Positions 53,626 to 62,074 are shown, counted from the stretch's first letter. The stretch: 64,000 bases of DNA from Maribacter caenipelagi (GCF_004364175.1 NZ_SNZW01000017.1:124001-188000), one strand, 5' to 3'. Notes: a model not told the origin generated them from the sequence alone. Made by a program: numbers and translations.

Positions 53626-53657
53626 TAAAAAAAAACTGCGAAATGCAGTTTTTTTTT
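53626..53657. terminator. Terminator after second PepSY-like gene
   Basis: AAAAACTGC/GCAGTTTTT with a 5-nt loop and long A and T runs on both sides. It ends the gene at 53678 on the minus strand. Confidence 0.88.
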
Positions 53658-53677
53658 ATTTCTGTCCGTATAGCAGA

Positions 53678-53983
53678 CTATCTTTTATTGATCCAATTAC
53701 CGTACTGGTCTATGTAAACGGTCTTTCTTGTTCCGCTTTTAAGTACCATTATTAATTTGAACTCTCCCTTATCATTTTTGAAAGCACCACCAAGTTTAGA
53801 TGTTGGGTACTGCTTTAATATTTCTTCGATAACCGGCGGTGTTAGTTCGCTCGATTTTATTTTTACGTACTCGTCGACCGTATTAATTACAACTTCTGTT
53901 TTAATTATATCTGAACTAGTTTTTGCTGTTGCGTTCAACATTATTCCAAAAGTTAAGAATACAAGTAATGCGTAATTTTTCAT
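53678..53983 (-). CDS. Secreted PepSY-like protein (copy 2)
   Basis: The 101-residue protein has a signal peptide (MKNYALLVFLTFGIMLNATA) and the same unit as its neighbours: 'VKIKSSELTPPVIEEILKQYPTSKLGGAFKNDKGEFKLIMVLKSG', ending 'VYIDQYGNWINKR'. It is more basic than copies 1 and 3, which are acidic. ATG 53983 starts the signal peptide; a longer version to 54007 would place it internally. It is followed by its own strong terminator. Confidence 0.83.
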   Translation of the reverse strand: MKNYALLVFLTFGIMLNATAKTSSDIIKTEVVINTVDEYVKIKSSELTPPVIEEILKQYPTSKLGGAFKNDKGEFKLIMVLKSGTRKTVYIDQYGNWINKR

Positions 53984-54083
53984 GCTTAATATTTTAATCG
54001 TTAACAACTCTCAATCTTAGAATACTTACGGAGTAATCTTACATATGGATTATCACATAACTAAATTTTAAAACTTTAAAAGT

Positions 54084-54108
54084 AAAAAAGCTGCCTAGGC
54101 AGCTTTTC
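54084..54108. terminator. Palindromic terminator after third PepSY-like gene
   Basis: The perfect palindrome AAAAGCTGCC then TAGGCAGCTTTT has T-rich flanks on the minus strand, 29 bp after the gene stop. Confidence 0.8.
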
Positions 54109-54136
54109 ATAAACAACTAACTCAAACTTCTAATTC

Positions 54137-54439
54137 TTACATTTCTAACCAGTTACCCTCTGCATCTGCATAAAGTACTGTTGCCGTTCCGTCTTGCGAA
54201 GTAATTTCTAATTTGTAATTATTTTCGTCGTCAACATAAGCTTTATTTAACATGGCACCTTCATAATCTGTTTCTAAAGCGTTTACAATTGGTGTGGGTA
54301 AATCAGAAGCAGCTACTTCTGTATAATCTTGTAAAAAGATATCTTCCATAATACCATCATGAAATATAATTGGGGTAGCGGCAGTACCTATTGTTAAACT
54401 ACCTATGGCTAAAGCTGTGGCAAAAACTAAATTTTTCAT
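54137..54439 (-). CDS. Secreted PepSY-like protein (copy 3)
   Basis: The 100-residue protein has the signal MKNLVFATALAIGSLTIGTA, then 'EVAASDLPTPIVNALETDYEGAMLNKAYVDDENNYKLEITSQDG' and the closing 'LYADAEGNWLEM', nearly the same as copy 1 ('VYADEEGNWIDM'). ATG 54439 opens the signal peptide; the longer frame to 54520 is rejected. A TGGCAC box (minus strand, 54494-54489) sits 55 bp upstream, and a similar box lies 61 bp upstream of copy 1. Confidence 0.83.
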   Translation of the reverse strand: MKNLVFATALAIGSLTIGTAATPIIFHDGIMEDIFLQDYTEVAASDLPTPIVNALETDYEGAMLNKAYVDDENNYKLEITSQDGTATVLYADAEGNWLEM

Positions 54440-54592
54440 ATTTATATAACTTAAATTAAACATTCTTGAAAAGTATAATAGGAAAACTGTGCCACTAAAT
54501 AATTTATCCATAGGCAACACATAAAATACTCTATATCATATAATTATAATTATTCAGCTGATTTGCATTCTGGGTAAAAATGTGTGTAAACA

Positions 54593-54622
54593 AAAAAAGT
54601 GTGTAGAAACTACACACTTTTT
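54593..54622 (-). terminator. Terminator after DUF4301 gene
   Basis: AAGTGTGTAG/CTACACACTT with a 3-nt loop and T-rich tail on the minus strand, ending the thiamine/PnuC operon. Confidence 0.88.
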
Positions 54623-54645
54623 TATACAATACTATATGTTATGTT

Positions 54646-56184
54646 CTAAGCCTGATGAGAATCTTTCAAAAGATCTACAACACTTTTAACAGGATTAAAG
54701 GTCACTAAAGGAACTTCTACGAAGATAGTATTCCAAAATGCCATGGCACCGTTCCATAAGCCAGGAAGCTCCAGAGCTTTTAATTCTTTACCATCTTTAG
54801 TTTTACCTGTAATAAAACCTTGCTTCTCGTCAACAAACTTTAATAAGTCATATTTCTCTCCTTTATAGTTCCGAACGGCACAAACCAAATCTACCGGATT
54901 AAAATGCGTAGAATTCTTCAGAAGATTTGCCTGTTGTTGATCGTCCATATCTATCTGGGCAGATTCTATAATCTGTAAAGACACTTCACCTTTACCATTA
55001 GTTACCCAAAACGGACCACCACCAGGCTCACCTTCATTCTTCACCATACCGCAAATACGAATAGGTCTGTTAATCTTATCTTTTAATATGGCTATTTTAT
55101 CGCTGTCTGATTTTGAATCAAAGTCATCTGAGAAACGTACATTTAAATTTGTAACTAAAAAGTTTCTAATTTCTTCAATTTGCGCATCATCAACAGTACC
55201 CTTGTCCAATAAAGACGCATATTCAAATGCTTTTTCCTGCTCTTTTAGAAGTACACCTGCCAATACTTTTTTACTATCGGCAACCGCCTTAGCATCTTTC
55301 ATTACGGCAACGTTATCAATATTTTTTATAAATATTACATCGGCATCCTGCTCGTTTAAATTCTGTATCAATGCACCATGACCACCTGGTCTAAACAACA
55401 CAGTACCATCTTCATTTCTAAATGGGTTATTATCCATATCTACCGCTAATGTATCGGTCGATGGTTTTTGGAAAGAATAATCTACATTATAGGTAATACC
55501 TGTATCTACTGAAACTTTTGGTCCAGAGGCTTTAAATTCTTCCCCAAACATTTCTTCATGCTGCTCAGAGATTGTAAAATGTAAATTTGCCTTTCCGTTA
55601 GAACCTGCATATAAAGCTCCTTCTTTTAAATGTTCTTCAAAAGGAGTTGCAGCAGAAGATTCGTATTTATGAAATGGTAATAACCCTTTTGGATAAAAAC
55701 CATAGTTCAGTGCATTCTCGCCTAACAGCTCAGAGATAAAACTAAAAACTTTTTCTCCTTGAGAATCAGATTTCAACGTTATTCTATCCATCACCTTTTG
55801 GTAAAACGGAAAACGCTCTAAACCTTCAGAGAACTTTTTAATATCTTTATCATTAGTTCTCGCTAAATAAGCATCTAAGGTTTCTTCTGCAGGATTATAA
55901 GCTCCTAAAAAGCTAAATAAAGCCTTGAACATTCTTGAAGCAGCACCAGAAGCTGGAACAAATTTTAAAATATCAAGTCCTTTTAGTTTTGAATCATAAA
56001 ATGCAATGAGTGCTTTCTCTTCTGCATCAGAAAATTTAAGAATACCATTTCCTATTACGGCCGCATTCTCCAATTTCACAAAAGGTATACCTTCTTTAAA
56101 AGTGTTGATATGACTCAACATTTGCTCTTTAGAAATTCCCTTTTTCTCTAATTGTTTTATATCTTTATCTGTAAGTTCAATCAT
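54646..56184 (-). CDS. DUF4301 protein
   Basis: The 512-residue soluble protein has the DUF4301 opening 'LTDKDIKQLEKKGISKEQMLSHINTFKEGIPFVKLENAAVIGNGI'. A sugar-nucleotidyltransferase-like loop follows ('FVPASGAASRMFKALFSFL'), then 'LFRPGGHGALIQNLNEQDADVIFIKNIDNV', which resembles a nucleotide-sugar pyrophosphorylase core. Function not established; the fold suggests a nucleotidyltransferase, which is inference. It overlaps the kinase gene by 4 bp and is the last gene of its operon. Confidence 0.88.
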   Translation of the reverse strand: MIELTDKDIKQLEKKGISKEQMLSHINTFKEGIPFVKLENAAVIGNGILKFSDAEEKALIAFYDSKLKGLDILKFVPASGAASRMFKALFSFLGAYNPAEETLDAYLARTNDKDIKKFSEGLERFPFYQKVMDRITLKSDSQGEKVFSFISELLGENALNYGFYPKGLLPFHKYESSAATPFEEHLKEGALYAGSNGKANLHFTISEQHEEMFGEEFKASGPKVSVDTGITYNVDYSFQKPSTDTLAVDMDNNPFRNEDGTVLFRPGGHGALIQNLNEQDADVIFIKNIDNVAVMKDAKAVADSKKVLAGVLLKEQEKAFEYASLLDKGTVDDAQIEEIRNFLVTNLNVRFSDDFDSKSDSDKIAILKDKINRPIRICGMVKNEGEPGGGPFWVTNGKGEVSLQIIESAQIDMDDQQQANLLKNSTHFNPVDLVCAVRNYKGEKYDLLKFVDEKQGFITGKTKDGKELKALELPGLWNGAMAFWNTIFVEVPLVTFNPVKSVVDLLKDSHQA

Positions 56185-56744
56185 TTATGTAATAAGGTAT
56201 CTATATGGTTAATGGCTTTTTGTAAACGTTCTTTTTTGTTCCCCTTCAAGGTAATAAAATTTTTACCGTATTTTTCTAAAGTATCTTTAAAATAATTGAA
56301 CATTTGTTCCCTTTCATTTGGCTTATCCCTTAAATCATCCGCTTCCCAAGGAATATCTATATAGGTCAGCAAATAAAGATCATATGAATTCTCCAATGCA
56401 TATTTTTCTAAAATAGGATCGCAATCACCAACATAATATGCCTCTGAATATACTTTGGTTTCTAACAAATCGGTATCGCAAATAAGAATATCCGTAGCTT
56501 TTTTGGTCAACTTATTCTCTAAGCGCATTTGTCCTTCGGCAATGGGCAACAAATCGTGAGGCTCACAAGTTTTACGTTCGTTGTTCCATTTATCTTGCAA
56601 ATAATCTCTGGCATATTCTGGTACCCAAACGGTATGGTAATGCCTTGCCAATTGTTCTGACAATGTTGTCTTACCTGTAGATTCTGGTCCAAAAAGAACC
56701 ACTTTTAAGACATTTGAAGGTTCTTGTCTGTATTTTTCTTCCAT
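56181..56744 (-). CDS. NadR-like P-loop kinase (AAA_28)
   Basis: The 187-residue P-loop kinase has Walker A 'LFGPESTGKTTLSEQLA' near residue 18, 'WVPEYARDYL', 'ILICDTDLLETKVYSEAYYG'-like Walker B and 'DIPWEADDLRDKPNEREQMFNYF'. This is the ribosylnicotinamide kinase domain of NadR. It would trap nicotinamide riboside as NMN after import. The start overlaps the PnuC-like gene by 40 bp, so translation is coupled. Because a thiamine-binding protein gene heads this set, a thiamine-type substrate for transporter and kinase is an alternative. Confidence 0.82.
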   Translation of the reverse strand: MEEKYRQEPSNVLKVVLFGPESTGKTTLSEQLARHYHTVWVPEYARDYLQDKWNNERKTCEPHDLLPIAEGQMRLENKLTKKATDILICDTDLLETKVYSEAYYVGDCDPILEKYALENSYDLYLLTYIDIPWEADDLRDKPNEREQMFNYFKDTLEKYGKNFITLKGNKKERLQKAINHIDTLLHK

Positions 56745-57337
56745 GCATTATACCCGTAAAAGGCCAATATTGTAAAAATGAGATATTGAAAACTAGTAAA
56801 TGTAAATCCTTTATAAAAATATAATGGAATAGATACTAAATCTCCAACGATCCAATATATCCAATTTTCTACTTTCCTTTTGGCCATCAGCCACATACCC
56901 ACAAAAAATATAGCTGTTGTTATGGTATCAACATAAGCCGTCCAACTATTCCACTTATCAAAAATTTGGTAAACGGTAAACACAAAAATAATCGTACCTA
57001 TAAAAATTAAAACCGAGGTGATATTTTCTTTTTTGGTTACCCTGGTAATAGGTGTGTAGTGGTCTGCATCTACCTTTCTAGTCCAAATATACCAACCATA
57101 CAAACTCATTATAAAATAGTAGGCATTAATCATCATATCACCTAACAAACCCCATTTTAATAAGAGATAGACAAATATAGAAGTACTGATTAACCCTGTA
57201 GGGTACACCAAAATTTTATTCTGTTTGGAAAACCACACCGATAACAGTCCAAAAATGACCGCTACAATCTCTAGGATAATATCTAAAGTATCATAATCGG
57301 AATATTGACCAAAGAGATAATCAAAAATGGGGCTCAT
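56705..57337 (-). CDS. PnuC/PnuT-like vitamin transporter
   Basis: The 210-residue protein has seven hydrophobic helices. The PnuC family features are 'LEIVAVIFGLLSVWFSKQNKILVYPTGLISTSIFVYLLL' and 'DMMINAYYFIMSLYGWYIWTRK'. PnuC carries nicotinamide riboside by facilitated diffusion; close relatives (PnuT) carry thiamine. The gene overlaps a thiamine-binding protein gene by 17 bp upstream and a NadR-like kinase gene by 40 bp downstream, giving mixed signals on substrate. No TPP riboswitch is visible before this operon. Confidence 0.88.
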   Translation of the reverse strand: MSPIFDYLFGQYSDYDTLDIILEIVAVIFGLLSVWFSKQNKILVYPTGLISTSIFVYLLLKWGLLGDMMINAYYFIMSLYGWYIWTRKVDADHYTPITRVTKKENITSVLIFIGTIIFVFTVYQIFDKWNSWTAYVDTITTAIFFVGMWLMAKRKVENWIYWIVGDLVSIPLYFYKGFTFTSFQYLIFTILAFYGYNAWKKNTDKNLQMS

Positions 57338-57581
57338 AGTCGCTTCTATCAGATTTAACTATTTTCATGAATAGGAGTCCGCGGTCCATGAGTTCAAATG
57401 CTGTTTTGATTTCGGCGTTCAATACGTTCATTACCTCATCATAAGATCCAAATACCTGTGTACTTAACGGATTTTCTAAAACGGTTAAGCCACAATCACG
57501 CAGTTTTTTTATGAAATCTATAATGTGTTGTTCAAAATCGTCCTGCAATGGCGAAAAGGTCAATTCTACTGATATATCCAT
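57321..57581 (-). CDS. Thiamine-binding (YkoF/MTH1187-like) protein
   Basis: The 86-residue ferredoxin-like protein runs 'MDISVELTFSPLQDDFEQHIIDFIKKLRDCGLTVLENPLSTQVFGSYDEVMNVLNAEI' and matches the thiamine-binding YkoF/DUF77 fold. ATG 57581 is the first start that keeps the domain; a longer frame to 57647 overlaps the upstream gene. It overlaps the PnuC-like gene by 17 bp. It probably buffers or senses a hydroxymethylpyrimidine or thiamine moiety, inferred from family. Confidence 0.82.
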   Translation of the reverse strand: MDISVELTFSPLQDDFEQHIIDFIKKLRDCGLTVLENPLSTQVFGSYDEVMNVLNAEIKTAFELMDRGLLFMKIVKSDRSDYEPHF

Positions 57582-57603
57582 ATATAGTATGCTTTTATTT
57601 ATT

Positions 57604-58242
57604 CTATTCTTTATCCCTTGTGGCATAAACACAGGTGAACTCTTCAAATTCTAGAAATCTAATCTTATAATTCGATAAATTACTTTCGAAAATAATCTGC
57701 GCAGTAGTGGCGTAAGCATCGAATTTAAAATCTTGTACATTGATGTGGTGTAAAAAACTTACTCCCCTATGGCCATAAATTTTATAGAGCGATTCTTTTG
57801 CTCCCCATACAATAGTCAACTTTCTAACCACCGCAGCAGTATTCGCGAGTGTTTTGTATTCTTCAAACGGAGTGAATTTATGTGCAATTCGTAAAATTTT
57901 ATCGCGCTGCATTTCAATATCAATACCTACATGCTCGGAAGAACTTATTATAATTCCCGTAAAATTATGAGAGTGTGTTATGGAAATAAAATTACCATCT
58001 TTTAAATGCGGCTTGCCATTTTCATCATAGATTAAATCGGCATCTGTATAACCATATTTAGCAAGTAAGTGTCTAATACTCAAGAAAGCCTTACGATGAA
58101 GTTCAGATTTCATACCGTTGAACCTATTTTGACAATAGGGTGTGAGCTCTATACCCGTCCAAAGGTTTTCTTCGGTCTCGTCAACCATCCAAATAGCTAA
58201 GGAGGTTTCTTCATTTACTGTTATAGTTTTGTAAAGCGGCAT
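57604..58242 (-). CDS. 4'-phosphopantetheinyl transferase (Sfp type)
   Basis: The 212-residue enzyme attaches the phosphopantetheine arm of CoA to carrier proteins. The motifs are 'ISITHSHNFTGIIIS', 'EHVGIDIEMQRDKILRIAHKF' with the Mg-binding Asp-Glu, and 'IVWGAKESLYKIYGHRG', the WxxKESxxK block. ATG 58242 is chosen; the longer frame to 58332 would run over the divergent ahcY promoter. It is first in the minus-strand operon and divergent from ahcY. Confidence 0.9.
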   Translation of the reverse strand: MPLYKTITVNEETSLAIWMVDETEENLWTGIELTPYCQNRFNGMKSELHRKAFLSIRHLLAKYGYTDADLIYDENGKPHLKDGNFISITHSHNFTGIIISSSEHVGIDIEMQRDKILRIAHKFTPFEEYKTLANTAAVVRKLTIVWGAKESLYKIYGHRGVSFLHHINVQDFKFDAYATTAQIIFESNLSNYKIRFLEFEEFTCVYATRDKE

Positions 58243-58262
58243 GGGATTCTTAGTGTTATTCG

Positions 58263-58270
58263 TACCTTTG
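58263..58270 (+). promoter_or_regulatory. -7 promoter box TACCTTTG for ahcY
   Basis: Exact TAnnTTTG match 54 bp before ATG 58325, in the divergent intergenic region. Confidence 0.55.
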
Positions 58271-58324
58271 CACGAATTAAAAATTGCTGTACACAGATAA
58301 ACGAAAGTATAAAATAATAAAGAT

Positions 58325-59641
58325 ATGAGCACGAAAACTATTCCGTATGTGCCTTATAAGGTTAAGGATATTTCCCTTGCTGATTGGGGAAGAAAAGAAA
58401 TCGAATTAGCAGAAGCTGAAATGCCAGGTTTAATGGCACTAAGAGAAGAGTATAAAGATGAGCAACCTTTAAAGGGAGCTCGTATTGCAGGTTGTCTTCA
58501 TATGACGATTCAAACTGCTGTACTTATCGAAACATTGACCGCTCTTGGTGCAGATGTAACTTGGAGCTCATGCAACATATTTTCTACTCAAGATCAAGCT
58601 GCTGCAGCTATCGCAGCAACAGGCGTGCCCGTTTATGCTTGGAAAGGTATGAACGAAGAGGAGTTTGATTGGTGTATCGAACAAACGTTGTTCTTTGGTG
58701 AAGACAGAAAACCATTAAACATGATCTTAGACGATGGTGGTGACCTTACCAATATGGTATTGGATAAGTACCCAGAAATGGCAGGAGAAATCAAAGGTCT
58801 TTCTGAAGAAACTACCACAGGTGTTCACCGTTTATACGAACGTGTAAAGAATGGAACTTTACCTATGCCAGCTATAAACGTTAATGATTCCGTTACAAAA
58901 TCGAAATTCGATAACAAGTACGGATGTCGCGAAAGTGCTGTTGATGCTATACGTAGAGCTACTGATACTATGCTTGCAGGCAAACGTGTTGTTGTTGCAG
59001 GTTATGGCGATGTAGGTAAAGGTACCGCAGCTTCTTTTAAAGGCGCTGGTTCTATTGTAACCGTTACAGAAATCGATCCAATTTGTGCATTACAAGCTTG
59101 TATGGACGGATTTGAAGTTAAAAAACTAGAAACGGTTATTGGCAACGCCGATATCGTAATTACTACAACCGGAAATAAAGATATTATTAGAGCTGAGCAT
59201 TTTGAAGCTCTAAAGGATAAAGCTATTGTTTGTAACATTGGTCATTTTGACAATGAGATCGATATGGCATGGTTGAACAAAAACCATGGTAGTACTAAAG
59301 ATGAAATTAAACCACAAGTAGATAAATACACTATTAATGGTAAAGATTTAATCATCTTAGCTGAAGGCAGATTGGTAAACTTAGGTTGTGCAACAGGGCA
59401 CCCTAGTTTTGTAATGAGTAACTCATTCACCAACCAAACGCTTGCTCAAATCGAGCTTTGGAAAAATAGTACCAACTACGAGAACGATGTTTATATGCTA
59501 CCTAAGCATTTAGATGAGAAGGTTGCAAAACTTCACTTATCTCGTTTAGGAGCTGAGCTTACAGAATTGAAAGATTACCAAGCCGATTATATTGGTGTTA
59601 CAGTTGAAGGTCCTTTCAAACCTGAATACTACAGATACTAG
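58325..59641 (+). CDS. ahcY: Adenosylhomocysteinase
   Basis: The 438-residue enzyme splits S-adenosylhomocysteine to adenosine and homocysteine, clearing the product of methylation reactions. It has '[20 protein letters not shown]', '[20 protein letters not shown]', '[10 protein letters not shown]', the NAD-binding '[25 protein letters not shown]' and the C-terminal '[44 protein letters not shown]' with the conserved Lys-Tyr end. It is a single gene ended by a strong terminator. Confidence 0.98.
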   Translation: MSTKTIPYVPYKVKDISLADWGRKEIELAEAEMPGLMALREEYKDEQPLKGARIAGCLHMTIQTAVLIETLTALGADVTWSSCNIFSTQDQAAAAIAATGVPVYAWKGMNEEEFDWCIEQTLFFGEDRKPLNMILDDGGDLTNMVLDKYPEMAGEIKGLSEETTTGVHRLYERVKNGTLPMPAINVNDSVTKSKFDNKYGCRESAVDAIRRATDTMLAGKRVVVAGYGDVGKGTAASFKGAGSIVTVTEIDPICALQACMDGFEVKKLETVIGNADIVITTTGNKDIIRAEHFEALKDKAIVCNIGHFDNEIDMAWLNKNHGSTKDEIKPQVDKYTINGKDLIILAEGRLVNLGCATGHPSFVMSNSFTNQTLAQIELWKNSTNYENDVYMLPKHLDEKVAKLHLSRLGAELTELKDYQADYIGVTVEGPFKPEYYRY

Positions 59642-59660
59642 AACATTGGTTTTAGAAACT

Positions 59661-59693
59661 AAAAAAGTCCTGATTGTCATCAGGACTTTTTTT
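59661..59693 (+). terminator. Terminator after ahcY
   Basis: AAGTCCTGA/TCAGGACTT stem, 4-nt loop, then T run. The A run on the other side also suits the convergent DUF3332 gene. Confidence 0.9.
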
Positions 59694-59713
59694 ATACTTC
59701 TATTTTCTTCGGA

Positions 59714-60298
59714 CTAGTTGTTTTCTGCCAACATCCCCTCTAAAAAATAACAATCTGTTTGCTCTTTAATTTGAGCCAAACCTTCTTCTTTAGAGCTTAA
59801 CGGATTAATTTTAACCTCTTTTCCATTTGGCATGTAAACAATATAAAAACCTTCTTCGAAAGATGATAATTTTATTATCTCCCCATTAGGTCTTACGGCA
59901 TTCCAAGATTTATCAGCTGGCTTATAAACCAAATCAATTTTTTTCCCTTTTTTAGGACCTTCAACTACGGTTACTTGCATTCTGTTCTTAGTAGCAGTCA
60001 TTTCGAAGGTATTACCATCTCTTTCTACCATTTGAGTCTCTGACTCCCCATCTTCCATCGCTATTGGGTTAGAGCCACTCCAAAATTCAATTACGTTAAA
60101 GATTATGGTGTCACCTAAAAAGAATAAGCCATAAACCGGTATAATGTTCAAGCCCCAAAACACCAAGTTGTTTACAAACTTACTATCAGATACACCTTGG
60201 TTCCAGTCTTTTAAATTATTGAAGGCGCTAAAAGACCCCAAGCAACTAGAAAATAATAACGTACTCGCCATTGCCATGCAGATAATTGATTTTTTCAT
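59714..60298 (-). CDS. DUF3332 lipoprotein
   Basis: The 195-residue protein has a lipoprotein signal (MKKSIICMAMASTLLFSSC), then 'LGSFSAFNNLKDWNQGVSDSKFVNNLVFWGLNIIPVYGLFFLGDTIIFNVIEFWSGSNPI', the DUF3332 core with one or two hydrophobic stretches. A beta-rich C-terminal part follows. ATG 60298 starts the signal peptide; the longer frame is rejected. Function of the family unknown. Confidence 0.87.
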   Translation of the reverse strand: MKKSIICMAMASTLLFSSCLGSFSAFNNLKDWNQGVSDSKFVNNLVFWGLNIIPVYGLFFLGDTIIFNVIEFWSGSNPIAMEDGESETQMVERDGNTFEMTATKNRMQVTVVEGPKKGKKIDLVYKPADKSWNAVRPNGEIIKLSSFEEGFYIVYMPNGKEVKINPLSSKEEGLAQIKEQTDCYFLEGMLAENN

Positions 60299-60521
60299 GA
60301 TATGATTATTTAGAATTAGATCTGCAAAATACACGAAGACAAACCGTAAATCTTCTCTTATAAATTTTATTATTAACCCAATTGGTGCTTTGTTCTATAA
60401 ATGGCATTAAATGATTGTTAAGCAGTCCACCAGTTTATTTCAAAATTCATAGCTTTAATTCTTAAATGGAAAATTGATTTTCAACGACCGCATTTCTTTT
60501 ATTAAATCAAGAAAAATATAT

Positions 60522-61043
60522 ATGATACTATTTGTTGATATGGACGAGGTTATTGCAGATACCTATGGTGCCCATATAGAAATCTACAATGCAGAATTTA
60601 AGGGTGAGCTGACCACAGAAATATGCAAAGGATCAGAGGTATGGCATATGGTGCCAGAGGCACACCAAGATAGTGTGCGCAAACACGCTACTAGAAGAGG
60701 TTTTTTCAGAAACTTAAAACCTATTGCCGGTAGCCAAGAAATACTATCTAAACTAGCCAACAAACATGAGATCTATATAGCATCTGCCGCCATGCAGTTT
60801 CCGAATTCATTAGAAGAAAAAAGCGAATGGTTAGATGAACACTTTCCTTTTCTACCTTGGCAAAATCGAATTCTTTGTGGTCATAAGCACATTCTAAAGG
60901 GAGATCTTTTGATAGATGACCGCAGTTTTAATCTAGAGAATTTTGATGGTAGAAGTTTACAGTTTACCTCACCCCACAATGTAAACACCGAAGGTTTTGA
61001 ACGTGTTAATACATGGTTTGAGATTGGGGAGAAATTATTGTAA
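60522..61043 (+). CDS. 5'(3')-deoxyribonucleotidase-like HAD phosphatase
   Basis: The 173-residue HAD-fold enzyme has motif I 'LFVDMDEVIADTYGAH', motif II Ser/Ala ('IYIASAAM'), and 'LLIDDRSFNLENF' as motif IV with two Asp. It resembles the NT5C family, which dephosphorylates deoxyribonucleoside monophosphates. ATG 60522 fits; a longer frame from 60474 has no family support. The end overlaps the convergent phytase by 9 bp. Confidence 0.87.
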   Translation: MILFVDMDEVIADTYGAHIEIYNAEFKGELTTEICKGSEVWHMVPEAHQDSVRKHATRRGFFRNLKPIAGSQEILSKLANKHEIYIASAAMQFPNSLEEKSEWLDEHFPFLPWQNRILCGHKHILKGDLLIDDRSFNLENFDGRSLQFTSPHNVNTEGFERVNTWFEIGEKLL

Positions 61044-62048
61044 ACCTAATTTCCCCAAATCATAAAAGTAAAAGTTCTTTTCGTCGTTCATCGCGACGAA
61101 AAGTCCGTTTTTGAACATATCGTTCAACGGTACCGTTACCGCCTCACAACCATCTGTTTCAGTAGTTGATAGGTTTACAGCTGTAATAAACGCATTGGTC
61201 TCTCTATCAAAAATATTAAACTCACCCTTCTGTTGATTAGATACTATTAAATACCCATGTCCATCAGCATAACTTGCAATTGCTATACCTTCAATATCTT
61301 CACTAAAGTATTCACCTCCAAAACAAGATATTTCTTCACTTCCCATACTTGGTTCGGCATAGTATTTTTTTATGCAGACACCTTCATCAGAGAAATAAAC
61401 AAACCCATTTTCATCATCAATAGCAATAGCCTCAATTTCCTTTACGCCGCTAAACTTGCCGAATTTTCTAACATAATTAGAGGTTATACCTAAACTATCA
61501 GCATTTAGAGCATACTGGTACAGATAACCATCTGCCGGACCGGTTTTTCTACCCACAATAGCATATACCTTTGCATCTTTAGGAGACTTATACAAGCTAA
61601 CTCCCATTGGCAATCTATTCCCTTCAAACGTTTCATCTTCAAAAACCTTAAAACCGCCACCATCTAAAGGCTTCATATCTGGTACAGAAAACATTCTAAT
61701 TTGCTGTTTTTCACGCTCAGTAAACACCAAAATGTCTGTTTTAGTAGAGTCGTTGAGCTGAAAACCATATTCAATATCTACATTGTTCGGTCGTTTAATA
61801 TTCCTTATAGTTTTCTCTTCTATTATTTTGCCGTCTAAATCAAAAGCATAAATAGCTCCGTTGGTTTTCTTATCAGTACCAAAAACAATACTCATTTCTG
61901 CGTTTTCAGGATTAACCCAAATTGCAGGATCATCTGTATCGTTCAAGGTAAATTCAGTAATAACATCTGGTGCTATTTTAGGTAACATACTTTGATTACA
62001 AGAATTAAAAACAGCAACCAAGGTTAATAAATATGATATCTTTTTCAT
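61035..62048 (-). CDS. Beta-propeller phytase (lipoprotein)
   Basis: The 337-residue lipoprotein (signal MKKISYLLTLVAVFNSC) has a beta-propeller phytase domain: 'FTLNDTDDPAIWVNPENAEMSIVFGTDKKTNGAIYAFDLDGK', 'RPNNVDIEYGF', 'IEAIAIDDENGFVYFSDEGVCIKKYY' and 'EDIEGIAIASYADGHGYLIVSNQ', with the acidic calcium- and phosphate-binding residues in place. It releases phosphate from phytate at the cell surface. The start is ATG 62048, at the lipoprotein signal. It lies 26 bp after the TonB-dependent receptor gene, forming a likely phytate-use operon. Confidence 0.92.
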   Translation of the reverse strand: MKKISYLLTLVAVFNSCNQSMLPKIAPDVITEFTLNDTDDPAIWVNPENAEMSIVFGTDKKTNGAIYAFDLDGKIIEEKTIRNIKRPNNVDIEYGFQLNDSTKTDILVFTEREKQQIRMFSVPDMKPLDGGGFKVFEDETFEGNRLPMGVSLYKSPKDAKVYAIVGRKTGPADGYLYQYALNADSLGITSNYVRKFGKFSGVKEIEAIAIDDENGFVYFSDEGVCIKKYYAEPSMGSEEISCFGGEYFSEDIEGIAIASYADGHGYLIVSNQQKGEFNIFDRETNAFITAVNLSTTETDGCEAVTVPLNDMFKNGLFVAMNDEKNFYFYDLGKLGLQ

Positions 62049-62074
62049 TTTAAGTAATTGATACATGTGCTATA

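Larger units (their letters stand above)
53308..53626 (-). other. Gene-poor stretch between PepSY-like copies
   Basis: The gap 53063-53677 holds two terminators, one hairpin and a possible 28-codon ORF, but no ORF of normal size. From 53063 to 53276 only A+T-rich sequence, including a TGGCAC box on the minus strand (53123-53118), is seen. The interval between the terminators could encode a small RNA or small-protein mRNA read on the minus strand. Confidence 0.5.
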
